NCBI RefSeq assembly: GCF_905163445.1
Contig: NC_053181.1
Location: forward strand, 7,564,001 to 7,628,000
DNA length: 64,000 nt
Reading direction: 5' to 3'
Source: Pararge aegeria
Taxonomy: Eukaryota; Arthropoda; Insecta; Lepidoptera; Nymphalidae
Below the pieces are notes generated by a model. That model was not told where the DNA came from. It did not search any database and was given only the letters and a program-made list of their open reading frames with translations. This document shows, in pieces, positions 45,861-57,499 of the stretch. The position numbers were made by a program, and so were the translations under genes. Each line of letters starts with the position of its first letter. Position 1 is the first letter of the stretch.

Positions 45861-46440
45861 TGTATTTCGCCATTGAATTCAAACTAATTTTCTTGTATTT
45901 TTCAATTCGATAAGTATGCTATCGAGTTAGCCAAAATGTAAGTTGAATGATATTTGCAGATGAAAAATGGAATGTCTAATTAAAAAAATCTTCTTAAAAA
46001 TCGATCTAGTACCAATGATAAAAATAACAAGAGATATGCACACACATACCAAAATACCATCTTTCTTCCGTATAAATACTCGAGAAAAACTCTAGCTAGT
46101 AAATAATACTTAGCTAGTTTGGAGTTTGTTTTTTCTTGTCAATTTTATAGAACTAGAGGATAATATTACATTTACAATGATAGACGGCAGTTGAAATGAA
46201 ATAGGTAATGTAAGGTCTCGCCTTGGGCCAGAGGCAAAATCAATTTCAGCACAATTCTCATTTTCTCGATACTTTCATTTCTCCTGCCAGCAATCCGGAA
46301 GATAAAATTCACTGAGCTTTTGCCCCGTAGTGTACATGGAATTCTATTTGGAACTTCATAGTCGTACATTGTAGGGATAAATTTATGAAGTAAACTGTTT
46401 TGATAGTCACTTAATAAAGTAATATCTGTCTAGTAGTATA
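45861..46440. other. No gene seen
   Basis: AT-rich unique DNA. Confidence 0.6.
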
Positions 46441-46728
46441 GAGCTCGCCCGGAGAAGTACCCGCACCTCTATGCTTATTTCTGCCGCAAAGAAGCATTGT
46501 TACAATGCTGTGTTCCGGTCTGTTCGTGGTTGCTGGTCTTGAGGCACTTGAAGCTGAACATACGCTTCAAGTTAATGAACACAGGGCGGCACGTTGCAAG
46601 ACTCATACATTGCAACCGCTACGCATTTCTTCATGCAAACCCTTTTTGAAGCGTTATCTCTTTTTGCCTACTCCTTTTTTTTTCTCGTTCTTCTCTCCTC
46701 GCAATTATGCTTAACATTCGATCATATT
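46441..46728 (+). repeat. Rep-P with an extra 3' module
   Basis: The first part (46441-46600) matches Rep-P ('gagctcgcccggagaagtac', 'gaacacagggcggcacgttg'). The second part (46605-46728, 'cgcatttcttcatgcaaacc' to 'cttaacattcgatcatat') is also found reversed at 49412-49545. It ends where SINE-A begins. Confidence 0.65.
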
Positions 46729-46729
46729 G

Positions 46730-46992
46730 ACGGCCGATTGGCGCAGTTTGCAGCGACCCTGCTTTCTGAGCCCAAGGCCATGGGTTCGATTCCCACAACT
46801 GGAAAATGGTAGTGTGATGAGCATGAATATTTTTCAGTGTCTGGGTGTTTATCTGTATATTCTAAGTATTTATGTATATTATTCATAAAAATAATCATCA
46901 GTCATCTTAGTAACCATAACACAAGCTACGCATACTTTGGGGCTAGATGGCGATGTGGGTATTGTCGTAGTATATTTATTTATTTATTTATA
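46730..46992 (+). repeat. SINE-A, well preserved
   Basis: Head 'gacggccgattggcgcagtt', B-box 'catgggttcgattcccacaa', body 'cagtgtctgggtgtttatct', 'taacacaagctacgcatac', 'ggggctagatggcgatgtg' and a (ttta)n tail. Confidence 0.9.
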
Positions 46993-46994
46993 TT

Positions 46995-47290
46995 TTTGCC
47001 ATCCCTCGTAACTGGAGAGCATGCGCGCTAGCAGGCTTTGTATGACGAGTTCCTTGCATACCCAGTGGCGTGCATTGGGTTTCTAACCAGGGCATGCATA
47101 CATCAGGAAAATAGCATAAAACGACACAAATCTTCCTCATATACGAGATATATAATAGTTTTAGGGTAGGCAGTGCTTATGTGCATGTATGAAGTGCACG
47201 CCACTGTGCATACACTGCGAAATGTGGCTCTGTTTAAAGACGTGGCCTTCCGCTTAGCAGAGGGTGGGCCATCTGATTGGTCCTTCAATT
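46995..47290 (+). repeat. Rep-V copy split by a MITE
   Basis: 'gagttccttgcatac' before the MITE, then 'gaaatgtggctctgtttaaa' and 'gagggtgggccatctgattg' after it. The continuous version is at 26405-26535. Confidence 0.6.
47062..47206. mobile_element. Short hAT-like MITE with target duplication
   Basis: Inverted termini 'cagtggcgtgca' (47063-47074) and 'tgcacgccactg' (47195-47206) are exact 12-bp reverse complements. The flanks 'tgcatac' at 47055-47061 and 47207-47213 form a direct repeat; counting one more base gives an 8-bp duplication with a single mismatch and an element starting at 47063, as hAT elements make. CAGTGGCG-type ends also fit hAT. No transposase is encoded, so it would depend on one elsewhere. 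The related uninterrupted sequence at 26460-26480 supports insertion at this point. Confidence 0.85.
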
Positions 47291-47294
47291 ATAA

Positions 47295-47400
47295 GATGGA
47301 GAGATGATCTTAGAGCACATACCCACCACGCTGCTCGCTGCGGATTTGTATGATTTAACAATTGCTATCACAAGCTAGAGATAATAACCGGGACTGACTA
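47295..47400 (-). repeat. SINE-D fragment
   Basis: 'ttagagcacatacccaccac' and 'gctgctcgctgcggatttgt' with 'agagataataaccgggact' give the reversed SINE-D tail and body. Confidence 0.5.
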
Positions 47401-48020
47401 AAAATAAATACATAAATCGCTCCAGAAAGCGAGGTTATACAAAGTTGTTTAAACCAAAGAGTGACCAAATATTTAACTGACCTTCTTTGATTCGGGTAGT
47501 GATGTTAAGTTCATATTGTGATTGTATAACATATTTTCCTATCACGTTAAAGGCTCAATAAATTATTACGATAAGGACCATTAACGTAGCAATATTTACT
47601 TTAAAAAAGCTCATGATTAGGAAGCAGGTACAATATAACTTTGTAAAATTACTTTATTGTGTGTTTTGAATCGATTCTGTTGCCATTAAGTACAGTGTTC
47701 GTGCTTTATCATTCTTCGCCTTGTTTTATGGAGATTAACAAAGTGTTCTCATTTTTTCGTACCCTCGAAATGATTACTTGCCGGTGACTCGTGAAAATAT
47801 TTGGACGGCATTAATTTTGGAAATTGTTCGTAATAGCCCTACTGTAATGTAATTAAGTTTCAAGGCGTTGTTAATCAAAGTAAAGTTAATTGCTTAAAGC
47901 TTGTAATTTGTTTCAAAGAATCATAATTATTACGCAAGTATTCATATTTGTCTATACCTACCTATAGATATAGGTTGGATTTCAGATGAAACTCTTCCTG
48001 AAGCCAAACCTGGGTAATTT
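47401..48020. other. No gene seen
   Basis: AT-rich unique DNA. Confidence 0.6.
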
Positions 48021-48215
48021 AACGACCTCCCTGGAGTAGCGGTAAGCGCTATGGTTTTGAGTGGCAGGTCCTGGTTCGTTCCCAGGCAGGGTAAATTTGA
48101 ATATTTCTAATTTCTGACCTTCTATGTGGCTAGCTACCACCCTACCAACAAAGACGTGCCTCGGATAGACTTAGCGTTCCGGTACGATGTCGCGTAGAAA
48201 CCGATTCGCCGAACG
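48021..48215 (+). repeat. SINE-B, sense copy with clear head
   Basis: tRNA-like head: 'ggagtagcggtaagcgctat' (A-box region) and 'ggtcctggttcgttcccagg' (B-box region). The body follows: 'cttctatgtggctagctacc', 'caaagacgtgcctcgg' and 'ttccggtacgatgtcgcgta'. This copy sets the orientation of the family. Confidence 0.85.
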
Positions 48216-49411
48216 CCTCTGCCCCAACGACCAACGGTCCTACGACAAAAATGACCCGCTCACTGACACTTCATCAGTCATCATTATCATTAACAGCGTA
48301 TAAATGTCACGCTTTTGACAATTTAACTCTTCTCTTATAAGAAAGAGGGGCTAAAAACCAGTGCGGGCTAGTAAACTGTAACCATTATTGTATCTTCATG
48401 TTAGTGATATTTACTGGCACAGAAGGCTTACGTGCTCTCAGAGGAACTGGGGTTGGACTATATAAATTTCTTAACTGGGCGCTACTGATACTAGGACTTC
48501 ATCGAAGTAAAAGTGCATAGCTTTATGGCTTGATCGGGGAGTATCACACAAATCCAATTTTTTCAGGAGGCCTTATAGATAAATATAAGGCAGTAAACCA
48601 AGTAGTTGTTATGATCAGCTTTATTACCAGTCGATATCAAGATGATATGTTGCACCGACCGTAAGACCGTAGGGGAGCGAAAATACTTATAATTTTATTA
48701 AATAAGCACATTAATCCCTAAGTCATAATATACAATAGCATGGCCCCCAATCGCCACAGCGTTAATGCACGTGTCAAAAAGTGAAATTGATTTTACTCCG
48801 CATCCGTTGCGTGCCGTATCTACCCGCGTCGAGTGGTGGGGAGGCGGCGCTAATAACTAGCGGGAGCCAAAGATGTTTATTTAATGGCGTACCATAGACA
48901 CTCTATGGGGGCCACGAATTTCTCGCCGAATTTCAGCCGCAGCGGACTATCTCTTAGAAACAGCAACACTTAGTACGGCATGCAAGAAACACGTCCTACA
49001 AAGTCTGATAGCATGTGTTAAAAAAATATAGAAAATTTAAGGCCAAGTATTCAGATATTAAGATATTCACTTCAATACCCACAATGTTCAGGATGGCACT
49101 CAGATCTTTTTAGCAGTAATTATTTATTCTCATGACTATTATTCTTAATCTCCTTTTCTCAATTCATTAATTTAAATCCGTGCTAACTTTTCTTTCCCGC
49201 CAATCTATCTTGTCAAACTCGCGTCTCTCGCCATAGATCCTATACTTTTCTTTGACAGTCTACTAAAGTCAATTATTCTATTTTCAATACATTATCAATG
49301 AGTATACAAACTATGATTTGTTGATATATTTAATATAATCATCGGGTTTATCATAGATAAAGTGCTGTAATTCCCTATTTCCTAACACGCGCATGCTCTT
49401 CAGTTACGAGG
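48216..49411. other. No gene seen
   Basis: 48740-48960 is GC-richer ('ctacccgcgtcgagtggtgg', 'gggaggcggcgctaataac') and unique. There is no frame or splice pair. 49140-49270 is pyrimidine-rich. Confidence 0.5.
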
Positions 49412-49545
49412 AATGGGAAAAATATGCTCGAATGTTAAGCGTAATGGCGAAGAGAAGAACAAGAAACAATGAGAAGGAAAAAGGGAAAACGCTTGAAAAA
49501 GATTTGCATGAAGAAATACGTAGCGATTCCGTGCAGACATGTTAG
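49412..49545 (-). repeat. Rep-P 3' module, reversed
   Basis: On the minus strand 'cgtatttcttcatgcaaatc', 'tcaagcgttttcccttttt' and 'gcttaacattcgagcatat' align with 46605-46728. The 124-codon frame 49400-49774 overlaps this module and is not a gene. Confidence 0.65.
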
Positions 49546-50533
49546 ACACGAGGAGTTGTTTTAGTCCTGTCATCAGGCAAAAGTGCGAAGGGATTTTTTT
49601 CTCACTCAATGAAGAGTAAAGTTCACAACTACTAATTGACCTGGTGAACTTCCTACCTCTTAAAACTACCATATCTAATAAAAGTAGTTCAGAGAGACAT
49701 TGCCATACAAAATTACGATTCGAGGCGAGAAAAATCATAATGTTTTTGTGAAACACACGCATGGTAATTGGCATATCTGTAGATTACACTTTTAATACAA
49801 TTTGTAAATAGCTTTTTATACATTCAAAAAAAGGTCCGTGATAGTCGTCCAACTATTGACTACCCTTTATACAATTTATTTTGCTGTTTTGTTTTGTTTC
49901 GTGATGTTCCATTAGAATAAAGGCCTAAAAAGCAGGGTAATTAAATGAACCGCCGAGTTACAACCATGAATTATATAAAGAATTTTAATTTTGATATTGA
50001 GATCTTGTTAAAAATACCTATTTTCCTGCTTCTCAAATCGCTTAAGAAATTTACTTAGATTAACAATTCTCGTGGCCAAACCGTAATGGGGTTTCGCACC
50101 ACAACGCGTATCTACTTGTAACATCGACAACGTTAAAATTATTGCATCCTTTCAAATGACGTCATTATTTTTTAAGTGTTCCCATATAGGTATGCTTCAT
50201 GATTTATGTTTGGAATCGTCAAGAGCTATCCACATACATAATGATGGAAAAAATGTTGGTAAGTATAAATTATGTTTACCTTATTCCCTGTTATTTTCGC
50301 CAAGAGGTTTCAGCTTTTTAAATATCAATAAGTTTGAAATTATGCGTTACGTGAACTACTCATAAACATAGTCTTGTTCTGTCATATCATATCTGAATCA
50401 TATTCTCTTCTTTAGGTTTGCCTCATCAACATATTGCAATTCGCCAATGGTGGTCAAGTGTATTGTGAAGATCCACCAAGGGGATTGTCAATAATATAAA
50501 TATTTTTATACAGCGCTATACTTATTATCTTAG
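49546..50533. other. No gene seen; isolated donor-like site
   Basis: A donor-like 'AATGTTG|GTAAGTATAA' occurs at about 50255, after a short open stretch (50156-50257). There is no acceptor that I trust and no recognised peptide. Confidence 0.45.
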
Positions 50534-50710
50534 AATTGAATAGAATAGAATAGAATAGAATTTGTTTATTTACCAGAACAACACAAACAGACTTACATAC
50601 GGAGTAACTTAAAAAATAATAATTAATAACCCATGTATTAAAATCCATACCAGTGTCCAAAATTGGAACTGATTGACACCTTATTGAAATGTCAATTGAC
50701 TTGCTAGTCG
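50534..50710 (-). mobile_element. LINE 3' end with (ATTCT)n tail
   Basis: About five TAGAA pentamers on the plus strand ('gaatagaatagaatagaat'), then 'tttgtttatttaccag', which on the minus strand is an AATAAA-like end followed by a pentamer tail. This form is typical of CR1-type LINEs. Confidence 0.6.
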
Positions 50711-52240
50711 TTAACATTTTGCATGTATCACTAACACCGGGTCGGATCCGATGTCATATACAATCGGACCTCTGTTCTTATTAGCTATTATTGTAGCTCA
50801 TTCATCTAGGGTTCTTATGCTGTGTAATCCGCTGTAAATATTTGCAGCTTTAAGAATGAGGCTTATAGAGCTACACTTCGCGTTATCTTATATAGAATAT
50901 AAAATTTGATTAGGTACGTTAAAATATAAGAATGACGTCACAAGCAAGCTATACTGTACTCAATAACTCATCTCATTAAGTGCCATTGTGCTTTAAACTG
51001 CGCTTTAGGTTATAATTTTTTTTATAATACTTTCAAAGTGCTCAAGATAGACAATTTACATTCAATTCATTTTAAAAAGAATGAAGTATTACACGTATAT
51101 TTCATATAATACTTTGTGGAGTCTATACTAATATCAATTTCAACTTTTCAAAGAGATCGGAGCTATCTGAACTGATATCCCAGTTTTCGTTTAAAGTCCA
51201 CTCGTTTCGTGTCATTACAGTGAAGCGGGGCTGATATACAAGACTGCAACGTTATTTCTGCATCAGCGAAATCTTATGGTTGACACTAGTACTTTGTAAG
51301 AAAGTTCAAAATTGTATGGGAATTTGTCTCGGGACACACAGTGTATTGATGTTCCGGTATCGAGTTTTACTGCGATTGATACCGTCCACAAGACGGACGC
51401 TAGACCGGAACGGGACGAGCCTGCACTTATCTAATTTTATTGTCACCCGTCGACGTCCAAACCCTGCATCGTTGCGAGGTAAACTAGAAAATTCTTTTTA
51501 CCCCCAGCGTATATTTTATCTAGGAGGACATCTTTATTTGCAAGCAGTTAAACTCGATTTTATACATCTTGGGAGATAAACGCGAAGCCTGGATGAAAGG
51601 CTTCGTTTAAAATTTCGGTCACGTTATCATTATCTGATGTATTATACCTACCTACGAATGTACGTATAGAATTTCCTGTTAGTAGAATTAAGGTTTGGAA
51701 CGTAAGGTACCTATTAAATAAATTCTCATCTGCAGCTGAAATGTTTTGGTGACATTTATATTCTATACTTGCTTCTGCCAACGAACTTATGTTTTTGTTT
51801 TTGAAAATTCCGCAGTAGCAGTTTGTTTTCTGGGAAAAGTTGAATAAACAGAGTTAACTCTTTCGAAATACTATGGATTAAGGAGGTTTAGCGGCTAATT
51901 AATTTTAACTAAAATCTCCTTGTTATTATTAAACTTGGGTTAAAGTTATAATTTTCGTTTCTTGTGCTGCCAGCCTCTGTCACGCTAAAATCTGAATCGA
52001 TTTCAATAACTCTTATTTAATTTGAAATGGCCCACCATTAAGATAATTCAATTTCCTTTCCAGTTAGGAAGGTGAGCCATCTAGTTGATCCCATTAATTT
52101 GGTAAAGAGCTGATAGAAATCTTGAAATATACTTTGTCATTTAACCTAGAAGATATTTAAAAATACCATTAAATAATACTTTCAAGTTTAGGTACAATAG
52201 GTTAATAATTACGATACTTTTGAACTAGTCATAGTAAATT
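50711..52240. other. No gene recognised
   Basis: 51160-51620 is GC-richer and unique, with an open plus-strand frame (51280-51579) and a small hairpin 'cgaagcc...ggcttcg' at about 51572-51594. No domain, and no splice sites supporting a gene. Confidence 0.45.
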
Positions 52241-52500
52241 GTGTCTCGCTTGTCTAGTGGTTAGGACCACAAGATGATGAGGTACTGGATTCTTCTGTTA
52301 AAAAATTTCAACAACGTGCCTTGAAGTACGTATACGTACGTACGTAATACGTCGGTCTTGGATACTTGATAATCGTTAAAGCTCACTTACCCGCCTTGGA
52401 GCACCGTGGTGCGTCTCTGCTTTAAAACCCTCTCTCCTATAAGAGAGAAAGCTGATGCCCAGCAATAGGACTAATAGGCTAGCGATGATGACGACATCAA
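52241..52500 (+). repeat. SINE-D, full length, sense copy
   Basis: tRNA-like head 'ctcgcttgtctagtggttag', degenerate B-box near 'gaggtactggattcttc', then 'accgtggtgcgtctctgc', 'aagctgatgcccagcaat' and 'aataggctagcgatgatgac'. The tail resembles a LINE 3' end, as expected of a SINE using LINE machinery. Confidence 0.8.
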
Positions 52501-52754
52501 ACATTCAAGTGTCTTTGTTTTTTCTTACTTCAACATTGTAAGTAGAGATTAAATGAAAATCCACTTGCTTTCATCATGCCTTTAAAACGCTTTTTGTTGG
52601 GCATTTAATTGTCAATTTAACAATATGGGTAACATTCAGAAGGTTTTCCGGGTGGCATAACGAATAGAATATTATTTTTGCTGCTAAGAGAAATTGTTAA
52701 ATGTTACTTTTGCTAAAGGTGGAAAAAATTTGGAAACCTATATTATCAAAACTG

Positions 52755-52900
52755 CTGAAATGAAATGAAATATTTATTTTGCTAAATATGGGTTAATTAT
52801 TGGTGTTTAGGATATAAAGTTCCAACATATTCTGTTAATACATCAACATGCAAAATTTTGACATTAAGTCATGCTGCTCTCCAATTGCAGTTTTGAAAAC
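52755..52900 (-). mobile_element. LINE 3' end with (TTTCA)n tail
   Basis: 'gaaatgaaatgaaatattta' on the plus strand followed by 'ttttgctaaatatgggtt', read on the minus strand as a short-repeat LINE tail. Family uncertain. Confidence 0.45.
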
Positions 52901-52940
52901 TAAAGTATATTAAGTGCTCGTAGCTAAATCGGACGATCAT

Positions 52941-53155
52941 CTTTACAATGAATAATTGTTGATTTAACAATTATTCATCTTAAAGTCAACATCTCCTGAT
53001 GATGCTCCGGTTTCGGAGCGAAACGTGCGAAGAGGGTGTATTGCCGAGGATCTGTTTGGTGTGGAGTATAAGGATTGAAGAAATTATAAATTACACCACA
53101 CAGATTCTCCTGCTTTTCGCGGAGTATAGCAAGTTAAGCTTAATTTTGATAATAT
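52941..53155 (+). mobile_element. FB-1: centre plus complete plus arm
   Basis: The centre is a palindrome (52941-52985; 'ctttacaatgaataattgtt' facing 'aacaattattcatcttaaag'). It is followed by 'gtcaacatctcctgatgatg', 'ctccggtttcggagcgaaac', 'ggatctgtttggtgtggagt', 'attctcctgcttttcgcgg' and 'agttaagcttaattttgat'. Confidence 0.7.
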
Positions 53156-53624
53156 ATAAAAGTTAAGTAAAACAAAGTCAACTCACAGCTAAGTTCTAAG
53201 CTTAAGCTCTGTGCTTATCAACACACGCCAGCTATGGAATGAATCTCGGTCTCTTAGTTAGAGCTTACCACTTCACCTGACTGATGATCCGCTTGGAGGA
53301 AAAATTGCGCCTCATCTCGCGAGTCTCTAAAGTTTTCCTTCCACCAAGGGCGTTAATGCAATGAAACAGTGCGAGAGATGACTCTGTAGTGCGTCGTAAT
53401 GTGTCGATTCGTAGCATAAAATAAGTTGTCATTTCTTTCAATAAAGCTAATAAAAAGCAAGCGTGTAAATTTAGCTTCTTGTTATGGAGAACTAATGGGG
53501 GACCTAATTACGCAACTTAAAAAAAAAAAAATTATGGATAGGTGTAAGTTATAGATAGATATATAGTTTTAACCCCAATATTCTAATAAGTGATAGTAAA
53601 AATTTCCGAAATATGTATTTACCT
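53156..53624. other. No gene seen
   Basis: Unique. 53210-53400 is GC-richer; the (A)n run at 53519-53531 is the only notable repeat. Confidence 0.55.
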
Positions 53625-53900
53625 GTAACCTCAGCTTCAGGCAAAAACAGCTTGGAATAAACTTGGCATCCTCAATAAGGTCAAGCGGTACTCCACGCCT
53701 GAACAGCTTCACACCTTGTACCCAGCTCAGTTTCGATCTGGAATGCCCTTCCAGCTTCCATTTTCCCCAGTTCCAAGTATGAGTATCTTCAAATCAAGAG
53801 TGAATAGGCATCATTTAGGGAAGCGCGCCCCACCTTAGGTTGCGTGATAACTTACCATTACGAGTGATTGCATTCAAGCGCTTGTGTATAAACATTAAAA
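53625..53900 (+). pseudogene. LINE polymerase relic with internal deletion
   Basis: A single plus-strand frame reads KTAWNKLGILNKVKRYSTPEQLHTLYPAQ and then FRSGMPFQLPFSPVPSMSIFKSRVNRHHLGKRAPP before a stop (53836). The first part matches the KLGxLxxxRxYFTPxQ..LYxAQ region and the second the FKxxVNRHLLGKRAP end of lepidopteran non-LTR polymerases. In intact elements a segment of tens of codons separates them, so an in-frame internal deletion is inferred at about 53727. It is a dead fragment of a LINE distinct from LINE-H. Confidence 0.7.
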
Positions 53901-54721
53901 AAAAGCTAACTGACTTCGTTTAAACTATACTTTACCTTTAATTTCGATCAGAATTTGCATCGGAAAAAAGCATCGGAAAAGGAGTAAGCAAAGTTTTCGC
54001 CAATTAGATATTTCGGTTCACTGAAGCATAAAATGCGAACTTCACCAACACCAACAAGCTTGCTTCTTTTTCCTATTTCAGCATAGCTAAGGTGTAAGCA
54101 GCTCATAATTTCCTTGTTACGATTGCTTTATCGCCCCGCTTAGTTACATCGCATAAACTAATGGAAATGCAGCCTTTTAATAGCCGTGTTTCAGACTTGA
54201 GTATGAGTTCTTGAAAATGTAATAAAAGATAGTTTTCATTGTTGATATATACGGTTGATATGTTACGGTTGAGCTTCTAATGAAAATAATGGTTTTGGGC
54301 GGTTTTTGAGGTACGCCATAATTCTTTGAATTTTGAAGTTAACTGTTCTAAATGGCGGGAGCGTGAACTTGTGACCTTCATGTTAGGGCCATAAGTACAA
54401 GTATTCAAGAAGGCAAATGAAAAGGTTTAATGAGTTCTCTTAGCTTGCCACACGGTTATACCTACTAAAATTATTAATACGAAAATTTATTGGTTTGTTC
54501 TTCTTTCACATAGTAAATTTATAAAGGCAATGTTTATTCGAATACGGGCAAAAATTAACTAGGCCTACTTGAAATAATTGAATGTTGAATTTTGAATTTC
54601 GAACGAATTCAATAGTTCACTCACCGTAAGAAAGCTATTTTATCCATAAGTGGAAAACTATACTTAATTTAAGTATTTAAAAGATTTAAGCCTGAAATTT
54701 TGTTAGGTACTTTAAACTAAC
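53901..54721. other. No gene seen
   Basis: AT-rich unique DNA. Confidence 0.6.
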
Positions 54722-55213
54722 TCATTTGGTATGGTGGAAGGCTTCCAGAACATCAAGCAGATTGCAGTCAAAGGGTAACTGATAGCTAGATGAAAATGTG
54801 TACGGCGACCGTAGGTATAAAAAGAAAATGCTATAGATATGTGTTGGTTCTATGCTGTAAAACAGTTTTCTATTAAAGAGCCCAGCAATAAAAAGCCAAA
54901 AGCCTAGTAATGAGTCGAACACACTATATACACAAGACCATCGAGGCAGTCCGTAGGTATCTATAGATACAAAAGGTTTCAATTCATTTCGAACGGACGA
55001 AGTTGCGGAGAATGCGCTCGTGAAATTCATAAAGTAAAAGTGCATTGAGGGCCACAATCCCCTCGTGTCTGCGGAGTCGAGTGGTATCCTCTCCCGTTGA
55101 CTGATGACCCGTTGCTTGCCCGGGAAAATGCCGCGGTTGGCCTCCACACGGGAAAATGAAAACTGTTTTTTTTTTGTTTTCCTTTTTTGCTCACCGTTGA
55201 ACGCCATTCGCAA
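54722..55213 (-). other. Longest non-LINE open frame (163 codons), unknown
   Basis: The minus-strand frame starts at an ATG (55213) in a basic, Lys/Arg-rich segment (residues 1-45) and passes a hydrophobic stretch (about residues 101-113, FDSLLGFWLFIAG) that could be one membrane segment. It ends ...LEAFHHTK. I recognise no domain. The early Lys-rich part includes codons from a homopolymeric A run, and another frame is open across the same place. In 64 kb of AT-rich DNA one frame of this length can occur by chance. No splice or promoter evidence supports it. Confidence 0.15.
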
Positions 55214-57499
55214 TTGTGAGGGCGATACAAAGTGTTATTGCGCGAAGATGAGATTGTAGTCTTTGTGTTGGTATGGAAATATCAGCGAAATGTAGATCAG
55301 GTACAGGGTTAGATTTTTCTCATTTTATATTCTTTGGCCTTTGACAGATTGATCAATTTGTATGATTTTCTGTTTCGATATTTTAGTAAATACCTAAACT
55401 ATACTATATATTTTTTAGTATATTATCGCTAACTCTTACTAACATTCTAAAAGCAAAACACTTTTTATTGTATAGGTATATTGTACTGAAATTCAAAGGC
55501 AAGTAATTTTTAAAATAATTATTTTGTATAAATTTCGTAACCCGCATTCCCCGCATTATTCAATAATTTATATGCATACAATTTCTTATTACGTCAGTTC
55601 ATACAATCAATACATAACATAATTAACTCTGTGACAAAATATTTTTAAACCTGATGTGCAAGTGATATTTGGATTTAAGTTTGCTAAAGCTAAGTCAGTT
55701 AAAGAAGATCTTTTTTTTGTATCCTCAATTTTGCGAATACTTTATTTGTTATCGCTATATTGGTACTTTTGTGTCATGTTCCTCACGGTTGGGCCATTCA
55801 AGGGTGTTGTTTTTTATTTCTACATTTATGTTTTTTTTCTTTTTTTGCTAATATGTAGTCCGTGATTGTTTTTATTCTATTTGGCCCCAATGTCAGACTC
55901 CGAAACCTCCTAACCACTTGGTTCTCGGATATGACTGGACAGATGATTGAGTTACGAATGCCTAGACCTTTTAGTATATTTTATAACAAGCGTACTTTAT
56001 TCCTACGAGTGTTACCAACGTCCTAAAACGCTAGAGAAGCCATCAATATGTCGCGGGTTTTAAAGGTTTTTTTTATCCTCCCCTTGAACGTCCATCCCAT
56101 CTCAAAACTGGGGTTACCAAATCGTAGTTTTGAGAGAACGCTTTAGAAAGAAGATTTTTCCACAATTAACAAGTGCACAATAGAAATGATCTGGTATTAC
56201 ATGTAGTAGATAGATGATATATTAATGTCTCCAAACAGTTCAAAAGACGCCAAAAATGTGTGCTGCCTTACGCTAGTGTACATTTCAAGCGGGCAAAACT
56301 AATATCAAGAAGCTGATGCAAATGTTGTGAAGACTTATTAAGAAGTTCCCACACATATTCAGTTGGTAATCATTCTTGCCAACTCGGCGCAAAGACACGC
56401 GAGCTTTAACACGCGGAAAATCAAAAGGCTTGAATACGACGGATATCAAGGACGTAACCATATCATAATAGCCTCGTAAGTTCATGTGACAAGGTTGCAA
56501 TTTGAACATGCGGTGTATCAACATAGGACTATTTACATATATATTTGCATACATTACTCTGACGGAGGAGTCGGTAGCCGCAACACGGTAATAATTTGAT
56601 CAGTTGCTCAGAGCAACTTTGTGCCAATTGGGAAGTTTTACTGCACTGGAGTATGCTGTAACTACTATTATAAGAAATGACGTTTAGGTGCACTTTTTGA
56701 CTTTTCTAATTGAAACTTAACTTTTAGCAAATGATATTTTAAGCTTTTACAGCTTACTTTTTGTCGCTTAATATTCATCTAACTTTTTTATATACCTAAT
56801 CTAACTGCTATATACGAGTGAGTTTATATAACAGGCTTTGCCCCGCGGTTTTTTCCATGTCTACGGATGGTAGCTTTAATAAAATACTTAACCTATTACC
56901 TTAACAGGTTATTGGATGGAAAGAGAATTAAATTATTTCTGGTAGGTAATGAAACACCTACAACCAAATCACATTTATAAAATATTTATATAATAGTCAA
57001 GATATACCTAAGCTTAATGTAGCGTTTAAATTAATGTTGCCGGTGTATTTATTGCCTTAATAATAATCCACGTACGTTGTTATTACTACCTTACGCGTGT
57101 AATTATTGTGTAATGTATTAATTAATTATCAAACCAATCCACCATCTGTCACTTTCATATTGCTTATCTTACAAGTACTGAACGGATTTAAAGAGAGTAC
57201 TCGATGGTTCAGGTAATTTTATATTTTATGCTGTATTTTAGAAGAGCTACTCCAATCGATCTGGCTGTTGAAATTAAGTACACATTCGAATAGTAAGTTT
57301 CGTCTTCATAAATTTCTGCTGCATGTAATGAATACAATTGGTATTAGTTTTTTTTTTGTTTCGTATTTTTACCAATGAATAGTAGACATTTGATAGTTAC
57401 ACCAAATCACTGTTATACGTTGAAAAAAAGTCACCGTGTTTAATTTTATAGCAGAAGGTGACAGGTTTTTTTCTACAAACATAATGCAATTGTTTATTA
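55214..57499. other. No gene seen; about 2.3 kb
   Basis: AT-rich. 56830-56880 contains 'aggctttgccccgcggtt', a module of a common lepidopteran repeat. Nothing else recognised. Confidence 0.55.

Noticed and set aside
46730..46815. tRNA gene
   Set aside because: A- and B-box-like motifs are present, but the sequence continues into a SINE body repeated at five places and does not fold as a complete cloverleaf by eye.
49400..49774. 124-codon minus-strand frame
   Set aside because: It overlaps a dispersed repeat module (49412-49545) also found at 46605-46728, where the frame is not kept.
50156..50365. Possible exon before a GTAAGTATAA donor-like site
   Set aside because: Only one good splice signal, short peptide, no homology recognised.
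51280..51579. 99-codon plus-strand frame in a GC-richer patch
   Set aside because: No known domain and no flanking splice signals; kept only as an unannotated island.
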